Source: JANJUB01 sp031386985 (GTDB lineage Bacteria > Armatimonadota > Fimbriimonadia > Fimbriimonadales > Fimbriimonadaceae). From it: DNA of 64,000 bases. The first letter of the stretch is position 1, and each line of letters opens with the position of its first letter. A program made the position numbers and the translations under genes. The stretch lies in the NCBI GenBank assembly GCA_031386985.1, contig JANNCV010000032.1, positions 62,001-126,000 on the forward strand. The letters are read 5' to 3'. Positions 32,743 through 40,008 of the stretch are shown here, piece after piece. The notes beneath the pieces are model-generated. The model had not been told where the DNA came from and made no database searches. It saw only the letters and a program-made list of their open reading frames with translations.

Positions 32743-34191
32743 TTAGCCTCGGAGTAGCGACAAAATGGCTTGGGGAGCGGCATTGGCTTGAGCCAAGACC
32801 GACAGACCAGACTGTTGAAGTATCTGAAGCTTAGTGAACTGAGTCATTTCTTCGGCGACGTCTACGTCTCGAATCATGGACTCGGTTGCGGCTAGATTTT
32901 CTTTGGCGACGCCCAGAGATCGAATATTCGACTCCAAAACGTTGCGTTGGAAGCTACCGATATTGCCTCGAACTCGTGACACTTCGGCGACGGCGGCATC
33001 AATGACGCTCATGGCTTCATTGGCTCCGGTTGCGCTGGTGATGTCCAAGTTGCTCAGGTTTTTGCCGGATACGACACCCAGACCAAGATTGGCCGAAGCA
33101 TAGTTACCGAGCGAGAGCAGAACGGTTTGGCCCTGATTCGCGCCAACCTGGAACTGAGCGGAGCCCACGAAGAGCTGGCCCACCTGGGTCGTGGCGGCAC
33201 TACCGTTACCAGTTTCGGTAAGGGTGATCGAGTTGCCGTAGTTATCCGAAAGCGTGAGGGCGCTATCGCCACCCCGTCCTCCGGTGAATACCACGGTTGA
33301 AAGTCCGCCGGCGGTTGCACCGTTCGTGTCTACCGTAACATTTGCGACGGCATCCGAACCCGAATCGCTGAGCGTTCCGGCGGCGGCAAGGATAACTCCG
33401 GCCGAGTCGGTTACGTTCACACCATTGGATGCACCGTATTTAAGTTGAGTGAGCGTTACGGCTCCTCCAGTTGTAAAGGTGGCCTGAACGCCCGTGCTGC
33501 TTGAAGCGGCATTGATGCGAGCGACAACGGCATCCAGCGTATCGGCACCCGACACATTAAAGGTCGTTCCGTTGATTGAGAACGTGCCTGCCGTCATGGT
33601 TGTGGTTCCAAAGGCGAAGGTTGCACCGGCTACTTCGGCCTTGGTTGCCGCCGATGTAACCGCCATCGTGATGGACGATTGCTGCGAAAGCGAGCTGCCG
33701 TTCCATTGACCGGTTAGGAAGATTTGCGATACGTTTGATCCGGTGATACCGCCGACAACGCCAGCGCTACCATCTAGTAGTTTCTTTGTTCCAAACTGCG
33801 TGTTTTGCGCAATTCGGCTGATTGACTCAACGATTGAGTTGAGCTGAGCCTGGTTGGCTTGAATCTGGGCTGAATCGAGAATGCCAGTATTGGCCGATGC
33901 AACCGTCAGGGTTCGCGCTTCTCGCAAGAGGCGATTTACTTCGTCAAGTGCGCCTTCGGCAGTCTTGGCGTAGTTGATCGCGTCTTGGTTATTGCGAACA
34001 GCTTGGCCCATGCTATTGATCTGGGTTCGGAAGTTTTCCGAAATGATCAGACCAGCGGGATCGTCGGCGGCCGTCGAAATTCGAAGACCAGTAGAGAGTC
34101 GTGTGATGGACTTATTGAATTCGGTGGCATTTTGGCCAACGCTTCTCAGTGCACCCATAGCTGCGATATTTGTGTTTACTCGAAATGACAT
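32743..34191 (-). CDS. fliC: Flagellin
   Basis: 482 aa. The N-terminal D0/D1 helices (FRVNTNIAAMGALRSVGQNA, ITRLSTGLRISTAADDPAGL, then NYAKTAEGALDEVNRLLREA) and the C-terminal ones (VAKENLAATESMIRDVDVAE, MTQFTKLQILQQSGLSVLAQ, ANAAPQAILSLLRG) are fully conserved. The central ~245 residues (about 146-390) are Gly/Ser/Thr/Ala-rich surface domains. It is monomeric filament subunit exported by the flagellar type III system. No other flagellar gene is in the window. A Shine-Dalgarno (GGAGGA) precedes the ATG, and there is a long leader with a nested inverted repeat. Confidence 0.97.
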   Translation of the reverse strand: MSFRVNTNIAAMGALRSVGQNATEFNKSITRLSTGLRISTAADDPAGLIISENFRTQINSMGQAVRNNQDAINYAKTAEGALDEVNRLLREARTLTVASANTGILDSAQIQANQAQLNSIVESISRIAQNTQFGTKKLLDGSAGVVGGITGSNVSQIFLTGQWNGSSLSQQSSITMAVTSAATKAEVAGATFAFGTTTMTAGTFSINGTTFNVSGADTLDAVVARINAASSSTGVQATFTTGGAVTLTQLKYGASNGVNVTDSAGVILAAAGTLSDSGSDAVANVTVDTNGATAGGLSTVVFTGGRGGDSALTLSDNYGNSITLTETGNGSAATTQVGQLFVGSAQFQVGANQGQTVLLSLGNYASANLGLGVVSGKNLSNLDITSATGANEAMSVIDAAVAEVSRVRGNIGSFQRNVLESNIRSLGVAKENLAATESMIRDVDVAEEMTQFTKLQILQQSGLSVLAQANAAPQAILSLLRG

Positions 34192-34278
34192 GTTTTTGCG
34201 TTCCTCCGTGAATCGCGGGCTCGATTACCAATCCTTGGTCTGAGCCCTGTTGACTAACATCCACAAGGTTTGTTCCGT

Positions 34279-34328
34279 ATATTTGCTGGGGCCTCATGCT
34301 GGTAAAAATACCAGTTCATAGCAAATAT
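34279..34328. promoter_or_regulatory. Nested inverted repeat in the flagellin leader
   Basis: Outer arms ATATTTGCT (34279-34287) and AGCAAATAT (34320-34328) enclose inner arms CTGGTA (34299-34304) and TACCAG (34309-34314) with loop AAAA. It lies about 90-135 bp upstream of the flagellin ATG. It could be an operator or an mRNA leader structure. I found no clear sigma-28 promoter in the 288-bp gap. Confidence 0.55.
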
Positions 34329-34479
34329 GCCAGGAAAGTGCGTTTTTAGGTTCAAAGTGGTGGTGAATTTACTTGGAGCCAGGCATTTTTAACGGGGCGA
34401 AGCTACTCGCAGCACGGGTTTCCTGCCCGTTTTAAGGCCGAAACATTTCATCCGAGCGGGGAAAAGCTAGACTCAGATT

Positions 34480-34749
34480 GTGAAACGCCTTTGCACGATT
34501 CTGGGACTAGGTTTGATTCTTGCCATCGCGGGCGCAGGAACACTTGTTGTTCTTTTATTGGATTCGCAAAAACCCGGCAGCGTGCCAGTCTGGTCTCCCT
34601 ATGCGCTTCTGGTCATGCTGACTATTGGGATCGTGGCTTCGGTTTTCCAAGTTCGGAAGAACGGAACGGGACATGTTCCTGCACTGATCCTCGCCACAAT
34701 CGTGTGGTGGCTTATCGTCTGGTCAGTTCTCGAAGTGACCGTGTTTTGA
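34480..34749 (+). CDS. Small two-helix membrane protein
   Basis: 89 aa with a first membrane segment at about 5-27 (TILGLGLILAIAGAGTLVVL), a second near 40-58 (SPYALLVMLTIGIVASVF) and a third at the C-terminus (PALILATIVWWLIVWSVLEV). No family is recognised. TAGACT (34468-34473) ends 7 nt before the GTG start, supporting a leaderless mRNA. It precedes the FKBP gene by 35 bp. Confidence 0.6.
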   Translation: MKRLCTILGLGLILAIAGAGTLVVLLLDSQKPGSVPVWSPYALLVMLTIGIVASVFQVRKNGTGHVPALILATIVWWLIVWSVLEVTVF

Positions 34750-34784
34750 CCACGGGCATTTGCCCCCCACGGTAAACTGTGCTT

Positions 34785-35111
34785 GTGAGCGAACTCTTGA
34801 TAGAAGACATAACCCTCGGAGAGGGCGACGAAGCGATTGCGGGGCAATCTGTTACCGTACACTACACTGGCACTCTAACCGACGGCACTCCATTTGATTC
34901 GAGCGTGGATCGCGATGAGCCATTTTCATTTCCTCTTGGCGCAGGTCGCGTGATTAAGGGTTGGGATCAGGGCGTGGCTGGCATGCGAGTGGGCGGAAAG
35001 CGCAAACTCACGATTCCGAGCCATTTGGCTTACGGAGAGCGTGGTGCTGGGGGAGTGATCCCGCCGAATGCGACCCTCGTGTTCGATGTCGAGCTTTTGG
35101 GCGTAAAGTAA
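34785..35111 (+). CDS. FKBP-type peptidyl-prolyl isomerase
   Basis: 108 aa, a single FKBP domain without signal peptide, so cytoplasmic. Hallmarks are VTVHYTGTLTDGTPFDSS, FSFPLGAGRVIKGWDQGVAG, MRVGGKRKLTIPSHLAYGER and GGVIPPNATLVFDVELL. It speeds proline cis-trans isomerisation in folding proteins. GTG at 34785 is preferred over GTG 34779 because TAAACT (34773-34778) ends 7 nt before it and would overlap the other reading. Confidence 0.95.
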   Translation: MSELLIEDITLGEGDEAIAGQSVTVHYTGTLTDGTPFDSSVDRDEPFSFPLGAGRVIKGWDQGVAGMRVGGKRKLTIPSHLAYGERGAGGVIPPNATLVFDVELLGVK

Positions 35112-35115
35112 AGGC

Positions 35116-35502
35116 ATGGAACTCGGATTCTCTAAAGTTGTGGATTGCACATTCGATCAAGCGATCGCGAAGACAACGCAAGCGTTGATTGATGTAGGTT
35201 TTGGCGTGGTAAGTGATATAGATATTGCCGGTACTTTCAAGACCAAGCTCGGTATTGACTATCGCCCTTATCGAATTCTAGGCGCTTGCAATCCGGCCCT
35301 CGCCAAGATTGCCCTGGACGAAATGCCCGAAATCGGCTTATTCATGCCTTGCAATGTCACAGTAGAACAGGTTGATGGCGGAGTAAAAGTCATGGCGATT
35401 GATCCGATTGCTGCCCTTGCGGTAGCCGGGCCAAATCCGGTTTTGGAAGCGGTTGTAAACGATGCTCGGCCCCGCTTGCAACAAGCAATCGCATCACTGT
35501 AA
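35116..35502 (+). CDS. DUF302 family protein
   Basis: 128 aa. ELGFSKVVDCTFDQAIAKTT, GFGVVSDIDIAGTFKTKLG, YRILGACNPALAKIALDEMP and GLFMPCNVTVEQVDGGVKV follow the DUF302 pattern closely. The family folds as a small alpha/beta dimer, often found near redox or heavy-metal genes; the activity is unknown. It begins 4 bp after the FKBP stop, so the two are co-transcribed. Confidence 0.92.
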   Translation: MELGFSKVVDCTFDQAIAKTTQALIDVGFGVVSDIDIAGTFKTKLGIDYRPYRILGACNPALAKIALDEMPEIGLFMPCNVTVEQVDGGVKVMAIDPIAALAVAGPNPVLEAVVNDARPRLQQAIASL

Positions 35503-35521
35503 CGGCAAAATATTGCAAGAT

Positions 35522-36040
35522 ATGCAAATGGACTATTCTGATCCGATCCTAAAAAGCATTTACACGCGGCTGGGCCTAAGTGGGCCACAAGTTAACACGC
35601 TTGCTGTCCAGCATTCGGTGGTCACCGATATTCCTAGCGCTAAGCTCTGGGAGATCTTAGAAAACATCGAGCAGTGGTCGCGTTGGGGAAAGCCATGGAT
35701 GGAGAGATCACGCTGGCTTGAAAAGCGAAAATTTGAGGTTGGAGCGCGCTTTGAGCAGGTTCGACGGATGGGGATTCCTATCGGAAGACAAGTTTCGGTG
35801 GAAACGATCCGCGAACTAATTCCGGGCGCAAGCGTAGCGTGGTGGGATGCAGATGGGGGAATCCGTTGCTGCCGAATTTGGAGTTTTGAAACCCAGCCAG
35901 ACGGCCAAACCAAGGTTACAGCGAGCGAAGTATTCGTCGGCCCATTGGTCTTCTTGTTCCGGCTGGTCGTGCAGCGCTATTGGAGCAAACTCAATGAAAG
36001 GATGGTGACGGGTTTGATTGATTTTGCAAAACGGAATTAG
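35522..36040 (+). CDS. SRPBCC (polyketide cyclase/START-like) protein
   Basis: 172 aa from ATG 35522. The domain from about residue 25 (VQHSVVTDIPSAKLWEILEN, WSRWGKPWMERSRWL, then RQVSVETIRELIPGASVAWW) is the helix-grip fold of the SRPBCC superfamily with a hydrophobic ligand cavity. It probably binds a lipid or aromatic molecule. The gene lies 8 bp before the acyl-ACP-reductase-like gene, which suggests a shared lipid substrate; that is inference. Confidence 0.75.
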   Translation: MQMDYSDPILKSIYTRLGLSGPQVNTLAVQHSVVTDIPSAKLWEILENIEQWSRWGKPWMERSRWLEKRKFEVGARFEQVRRMGIPIGRQVSVETIRELIPGASVAWWDADGGIRCCRIWSFETQPDGQTKVTASEVFVGPLVFLFRLVVQRYWSKLNERMVTGLIDFAKRN

Positions 36041-36048
36041 AAATTAGC

Positions 36049-37104
36049 GTGACGCCCTTTGCATTCGTTATTCACCCACTAAAGCCGCAGGATGTTGCGC
36101 GCAAGTATCCCATTGCTCGATTTGCGCCCGATTGGCTGATTGAGCAGCTTATGCGTAAGAAGAAGCCCGTGGTCGCGGGCAATGTAACGGGCATCAGGTC
36201 GATCACCGGGCAAGAGCTGCATGGCTGGCTCATCGCGTGTCCCCTCACGCCGAAGCTCATGATGGAGAACGTCGAGCTGGCCTACGAGCGGATCCTCACT
36301 TGCACCGAAATGGCGCGAGAACTCGGCGCCGGAATTATTGGGCTGGGGGCTTTCACGAGCGTGGTTGGCGATGGAGGCGTGACGATTGCCAGCCGGGCGA
36401 AGATCGCGGTAACCACTGGGAATAGCTACACCGTCGCGACCGCGATTGAAGGAACGCTGAAAGCGTGCGAGCTGATTGGAGTGGTTCCGGCTTCATCCAC
36501 CCTCGCCGTTGTGGGGGCGACGGGCTCGATTGGTAAAACCTGCGCACGGGTTTTAGGAAGGGATTTTGGCCGCACGATAGTAGTTGGACGAGACCTCGAG
36601 AAAACCAAAGCGATTGCCCAAGAGATTGGCCCTGATGTAATCGCCTCCATTGATATGGCCAGCATATTCGAAGCCGACGCGATCGTAACTGTGACCTCAT
36701 CTGACGCCGAAGTAATCCTGCCCGAGCACCTAAAGCCAGGGGCCGTCGTATGTGATGTCGCGCGCCCCCGCGATGTCTCGGTTAGGGTTTCCAAGGAAAG
36801 GCCCGATGTGCTCGTGATCGAAGGCGGCGTAGTGGCCGTCCCCGGCGACGTAGAGTTTGGCATCAATTTTGGATTCCCGCCCAAAACCGCATACGCCTGC
36901 ATGAGCGAAACTATGATGCTGGCCCTCGAAGACCGATGCGAGAGCTTTACAATTGGAAAGGATGTCAGCGTGGAACAGGTGGATGAAACCCAGCGGATGG
37001 CCACAAAGCACGGGTTCAAGCTCGCGGGTTTTCGTTCGTTTGAGAAAGCCGTGACCGAAGAGGCGATTGAGCGGGCTCGGAAAGCCCGGCAAGGTATCCT
37101 CTGA
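36049..37104 (+). CDS. Acyl-ACP reductase-like (cyanobacterial AAR family)
   Basis: 351 aa. The layout matches the cyanobacterial acyl-ACP reductase that makes fatty aldehydes with NADPH. It has VTGIRSITGQELHGWLI, GAGIIGLGAFTSVVGDGG, VTTGNSYTVATAIEG, the Rossmann glycine motif VVGATGSIGKTCARVLGR, VIEGGVVAVPGDVEFGIN and the end AYACMSETMMLALEDRCESF. The Cys in AYACMSE aligns with the catalytic Cys of AAR. Annotation pipelines may call it a shikimate-dehydrogenase-like protein. No aldehyde-deformylating oxygenase is in the window. GTG at 36049 follows the SRPBCC stop by 8 bp. Confidence 0.78.
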   Translation: MTPFAFVIHPLKPQDVARKYPIARFAPDWLIEQLMRKKKPVVAGNVTGIRSITGQELHGWLIACPLTPKLMMENVELAYERILTCTEMARELGAGIIGLGAFTSVVGDGGVTIASRAKIAVTTGNSYTVATAIEGTLKACELIGVVPASSTLAVVGATGSIGKTCARVLGRDFGRTIVVGRDLEKTKAIAQEIGPDVIASIDMASIFEADAIVTVTSSDAEVILPEHLKPGAVVCDVARPRDVSVRVSKERPDVLVIEGGVVAVPGDVEFGINFGFPPKTAYACMSETMMLALEDRCESFTIGKDVSVEQVDETQRMATKHGFKLAGFRSFEKAVTEEAIERARKARQGIL

Positions 37105-37109
37105 GCCGC

Positions 37110-37628
37110 ATGGAACTTTTGGCCAAGTCGCACATTCGCGACATTCCCGATTTCCCCAAGGCGGGGATAATTTTCAAAGATATCGCCCCGGTTTTGCAAC
37201 ATCCCGCGGCATTTCAGGAGGCCGTAGATTTGATTTCGGCGGATGCGAGGGCCAAGGGTGCGGAGGTCATCGTGGGGATCGAAAGCCGGGGGTTTGTTTT
37301 TGGAACGCCCGTGGCACTTCAACTAGGCTTACCGTTTGTCATGGCCCGAAAGCTTGGCAAGCTACCCTACGAGCGCATTTCCGAAGAATATGCGTTGGAG
37401 TACGGGACGAACACGGTGGAGATGCACATTGACGCCGTTGAGCGGGGACAGCGAGCGTACGTGGTGGATGACTTGCTCGCGACGGGGGGAACCGCCGCCG
37501 CGTCGGCTCGCCTTATCGAGCGCCTTGGCGGGAGCGTTTGCGGGTTTGGATTCTTGGTCGAGCTTTGCTTCCTTGAGGGCCGCAAAAACCTGCTCGGCTA
37601 TCCGATTTGTGCTTTGATAGAATACTAG
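37110..37628 (+). CDS. apt: Adenine phosphoribosyltransferase
   Basis: 172 aa. Apt salvages adenine to AMP with PRPP. HIRDIPDFPKAGIIFKDIAP, GIESRGFVFGTPVALQLGLP, RKLGKLPYERISEEYALEYG and the PRPP loop RAYVVDDLLATGGTAAAS are the standard motifs. It starts 5 bp after the reductase-like gene and ends that operon. Confidence 0.96.
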   Translation: MELLAKSHIRDIPDFPKAGIIFKDIAPVLQHPAAFQEAVDLISADARAKGAEVIVGIESRGFVFGTPVALQLGLPFVMARKLGKLPYERISEEYALEYGTNTVEMHIDAVERGQRAYVVDDLLATGGTAAASARLIERLGGSVCGFGFLVELCFLEGRKNLLGYPICALIEY

Positions 37629-37667
37629 GCTCGGTAATACGGTGGCTCAACTCCGAACCTCATACTG

Positions 37668-37673
37668 TATAAT
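37668..37673 (+). promoter_or_regulatory. -10 element of the OB-fold protein gene
   Basis: A perfect TATAAT ends 10 nt before the ATG at 37683. The -35 region (GCTCAA, 37645-37650, 17-bp spacer) is weak. The leader would be about 3 nt. Confidence 0.65.
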
Positions 37674-37682
37674 CAACCTATC

Positions 37683-38087
37683 ATGAGAAACTTTTCTAAG
37701 TTTGCCGTTATCGCCGTAGCTACTCTCGCTACCATCGCCCTCGCTGCCGATAAAGTCACGATCGCCGATCTCTTGAAGAAAACTGACGATTTCGACAAGA
37801 AAGCAGTCTCGATTATTGGTAAAGTGGACAACTTCAAAGCCAAGACCTCAAAAGCCGGGAACGCCTATTTCACGTTTAAGTTGCTCGATGAAAAGGACAA
37901 TAAGCTGAGCATTTACAGTCGAGGCAAGCTCGATAAAGACCTAGAGGATGGGCAGAAGGTTGAAGTTACGGGTTACTTCAAAAAAGAGTCTAAGGTTGGC
38001 TCAAACACCTTTAAGAACGAAGTTGATATCAGCAAGCTCGACGATGACAAGAAGACGAAAGACTTCGGCGTCAAAGTCTTGAAATAG
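37683..38087 (+). CDS. Secreted OB-fold protein
   Basis: 134 aa with a signal peptide ending LATIALAA. The mature part, VSIIGKVDNFKAKTSKAGNA, YFTFKLLDEKDNKLSIYS, then VEVTGYFKKESKVG, is a single OB fold of the nucleic-acid/CcmE-like type, lysine-rich. Periplasmic OB proteins bind small ligands or nucleic acid; the target is unknown. The downstream amidohydrolase starts 16 bp later. Confidence 0.75.
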   Translation: MRNFSKFAVIAVATLATIALAADKVTIADLLKKTDDFDKKAVSIIGKVDNFKAKTSKAGNAYFTFKLLDEKDNKLSIYSRGKLDKDLEDGQKVEVTGYFKKESKVGSNTFKNEVDISKLDDDKKTKDFGVKVLK

Positions 38088-38103
38088 CCTCCCAGATACG
38101 GGA

Positions 38104-39594
38104 ATGGTTCTTTACACTAACTTTACCGACGGCCTTACGGGTGATCGGCGGCGGATGCTTATCAATGGCGGCCGCGTGGTGTGGAATACCAGCGATCCCA
38201 TTGCCGACGCGCCCGGGGCGGAAGTCATCAATATGCGCGGGCGCACCATCATGCCTAAGTTCATTGATGCGCATTGCCACATTTTGCCCATGGGGCTGGA
38301 CCTACAAAAGCTCCATCTGAGCGAATGCCAAACCAAGTCGGACGTGCTGGACATCGTTCGAAAGCGACATGAAACCCACCCCGATGGGTGGCTCATGGCC
38401 GTGCATTACGATCAAACGAAATTTGGCGATGCTCAGCATTTGACAAAGCACGATCTGGACAAAGTTTCATCAGATCGCCCGATTCTCCTGCGGCATGTCA
38501 ATGGTCATGCGAGCATCGCGAACACTGCCACTCTTAGGTTTGCCAATGTTAACCGTGAGACTCCCAATCCTAGCGGCGGAACCTATGTTCGAGACGCCAG
38601 CGGGGAACTAACGGGAGTTTTGTTGGAACACGCCCACGAGCGCGTAACCTCCGCTGCACCTCCGGCGACGCTTGGGCAAATGGTCCAGGCAATACTCGCG
38701 GCTGGCGAGAAAATGGCGGGATTTAACATTGGAACCGCGACCGATATGATGACGGGGCGCTATGACCTGCCCTTGGAGCTCGAAGCCTATCGAATCGCCG
38801 CTGCAAGCGGAAACAAGGTCAGGGTTCGGCTCTGCCTGCAATGGGGGGCGGTCTTTGCGAAAAGTGCTAATCGTTCGAGGGTCTTGCGCGGGGATTTGAA
38901 CGAGCTAACGCAGGGTTTCGATGAAGAAATGCTTAAGGTTTGGGGACTGAAAATTTTCGCGGATGGGGCGATAGGGTCGGCTACGGCGGCGATCTATGGG
39001 CGATTTACGGGCTCAACCCCTGAAGGTGAAACGGATGGCCAACTGATGTATAGCGCTGATCGCTTGAACGAAATGGTAAGAATGGCAGATGAGGCGGGTT
39101 TTTGCGTTGCAACTCACACCATCGGCGATCGCTCCACCGACCTGGTTATGGACGCCTACGAGCAAACGCAAGACCCCGCGCGACACCGAATCGAACACGC
39201 GATGATATTGAGCGATGCCCAAATCGAGAGAATGGCGAAGCTTGGCTCGCACGTCACCATGCAACCCGAGTTCTTGCATCGTTTCGGCCACGCCTACAAG
39301 CATCAACTCGGCCCCGAGCGGGCGAGCAAACTCAAGCGATTCAGATCGGTGCTAGATGCTGGGATCGAGATGAGTTTCAACTCCGATTCGCCCATTGTTC
39401 TTGGCGATCCGATGATTGGCATCGAAACGGCGGTTAATCGCCCGGCAGGTTTTGACCCAACGGAGAACGTCACGAGGGAAGAGGCTATCCGCGCTTATAC
39501 CGAAATGGGCGCGATCGCGAATCACGATCAGGGTTTAATGGGAACGCTTCAAGCCGGCGAGCTAGCCGACTTTTTCATCGTTGAGGATTGCTAG
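38104..39594 (+). CDS. YtcJ-like metal-dependent amidohydrolase
   Basis: 496 aa, an amidohydrolase_3 barrel. The small beta domain at the N-terminus leads to the metal motif FIDAHCHILPMG. Later come ILLRHVNGHASIANT, LKIFADGAIGSATAAIYGRF, VATHTIGDRSTDLVMDAYEQ, HRIEHAMILSDAQIERM and FNSDSPIVLGDPMIGI (final Asp), and LQAGELADFFIVE closes the sandwich. Members hydrolyse amide or carbamoyl bonds of small molecules; the substrate is unknown. Its 3' end overlaps the convergent ArsC-like gene by 33 bp. Confidence 0.9.
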   Translation: MVLYTNFTDGLTGDRRRMLINGGRVVWNTSDPIADAPGAEVINMRGRTIMPKFIDAHCHILPMGLDLQKLHLSECQTKSDVLDIVRKRHETHPDGWLMAVHYDQTKFGDAQHLTKHDLDKVSSDRPILLRHVNGHASIANTATLRFANVNRETPNPSGGTYVRDASGELTGVLLEHAHERVTSAAPPATLGQMVQAILAAGEKMAGFNIGTATDMMTGRYDLPLELEAYRIAAASGNKVRVRLCLQWGAVFAKSANRSRVLRGDLNELTQGFDEEMLKVWGLKIFADGAIGSATAAIYGRFTGSTPEGETDGQLMYSADRLNEMVRMADEAGFCVATHTIGDRSTDLVMDAYEQTQDPARHRIEHAMILSDAQIERMAKLGSHVTMQPEFLHRFGHAYKHQLGPERASKLKRFRSVLDAGIEMSFNSDSPIVLGDPMIGIETAVNRPAGFDPTENVTREEAIRAYTEMGAIANHDQGLMGTLQAGELADFFIVEDC

Positions 39595-39957
39595 AACGCG
39601 CAAACGAATTTCATCACGAATCCGTCGCACCGCCTCAATATCTTGTCCAGCCGGATCTTCCAAGCCCCAGTCTTCGGTGACCATAAAGCCAGCAGGGCAA
39701 ACCGCTTGATCAACTCCGCACCCCATCGTTATCACCCGATCCGCCCAGTCAATTAGCTCGAGTGTCAGCAGTTTTGGTGATTGACCTTCCATCGAGATGC
39801 CCAATTCGCTCATCGCCTCAACCGCCATCGGGTTCAATGTCTTTCCCCCGACTGTTCCCGCTGAGCGAGCCTGGACCGTTTCTCCGAAATTGTTGACAAA
39901 CGCCTCCGCAATCTGTGATCGCCCGGCATTGTGCACACAAACAAACAGGATATTCAT
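39562..39957 (-). CDS. ArsC/low-molecular-weight phosphatase family protein
   Basis: 131 aa. The phosphate loop CVHNAGRS (CX5R) is at the N-terminus (ILFVCVHNAGRSQIAEAFV), followed by RSAGTVGGKTLNPMAVEAM, MGCGVDQAVCPAG and the general acid region EDWGLEDPAGQ. The extra Cys residues (MGCGVDQAVC) match thioredoxin-linked arsenate reductases, so arsenate reduction is likelier than phosphotyrosine phosphatase. TAGAAT (39965-39970) ends 8 nt before the ATG. No ars operon partner is here. Confidence 0.9.
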   Translation of the reverse strand: MNILFVCVHNAGRSQIAEAFVNNFGETVQARSAGTVGGKTLNPMAVEAMSELGISMEGQSPKLLTLELIDWADRVITMGCGVDQAVCPAGFMVTEDWGLEDPAGQDIEAVRRIRDEIRLRVLAILNDEKVG

Positions 39958-40008
39958 GGCGGGAATTCTACTTGGCTGTGGTTAACGGCGACATAATAGA
40001 AGTCACGC

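Noticed and set aside
34192..34479. Sigma-28 flagellin promoter
   Set aside because: No TAAA-N15-GCCGATAA match was found upstream of flagellin on the minus strand.
36426..37322. 298-codon open frame on the minus strand
   Set aside because: Shadow of the acyl-ACP-reductase-like and apt genes, which have convincing motifs.
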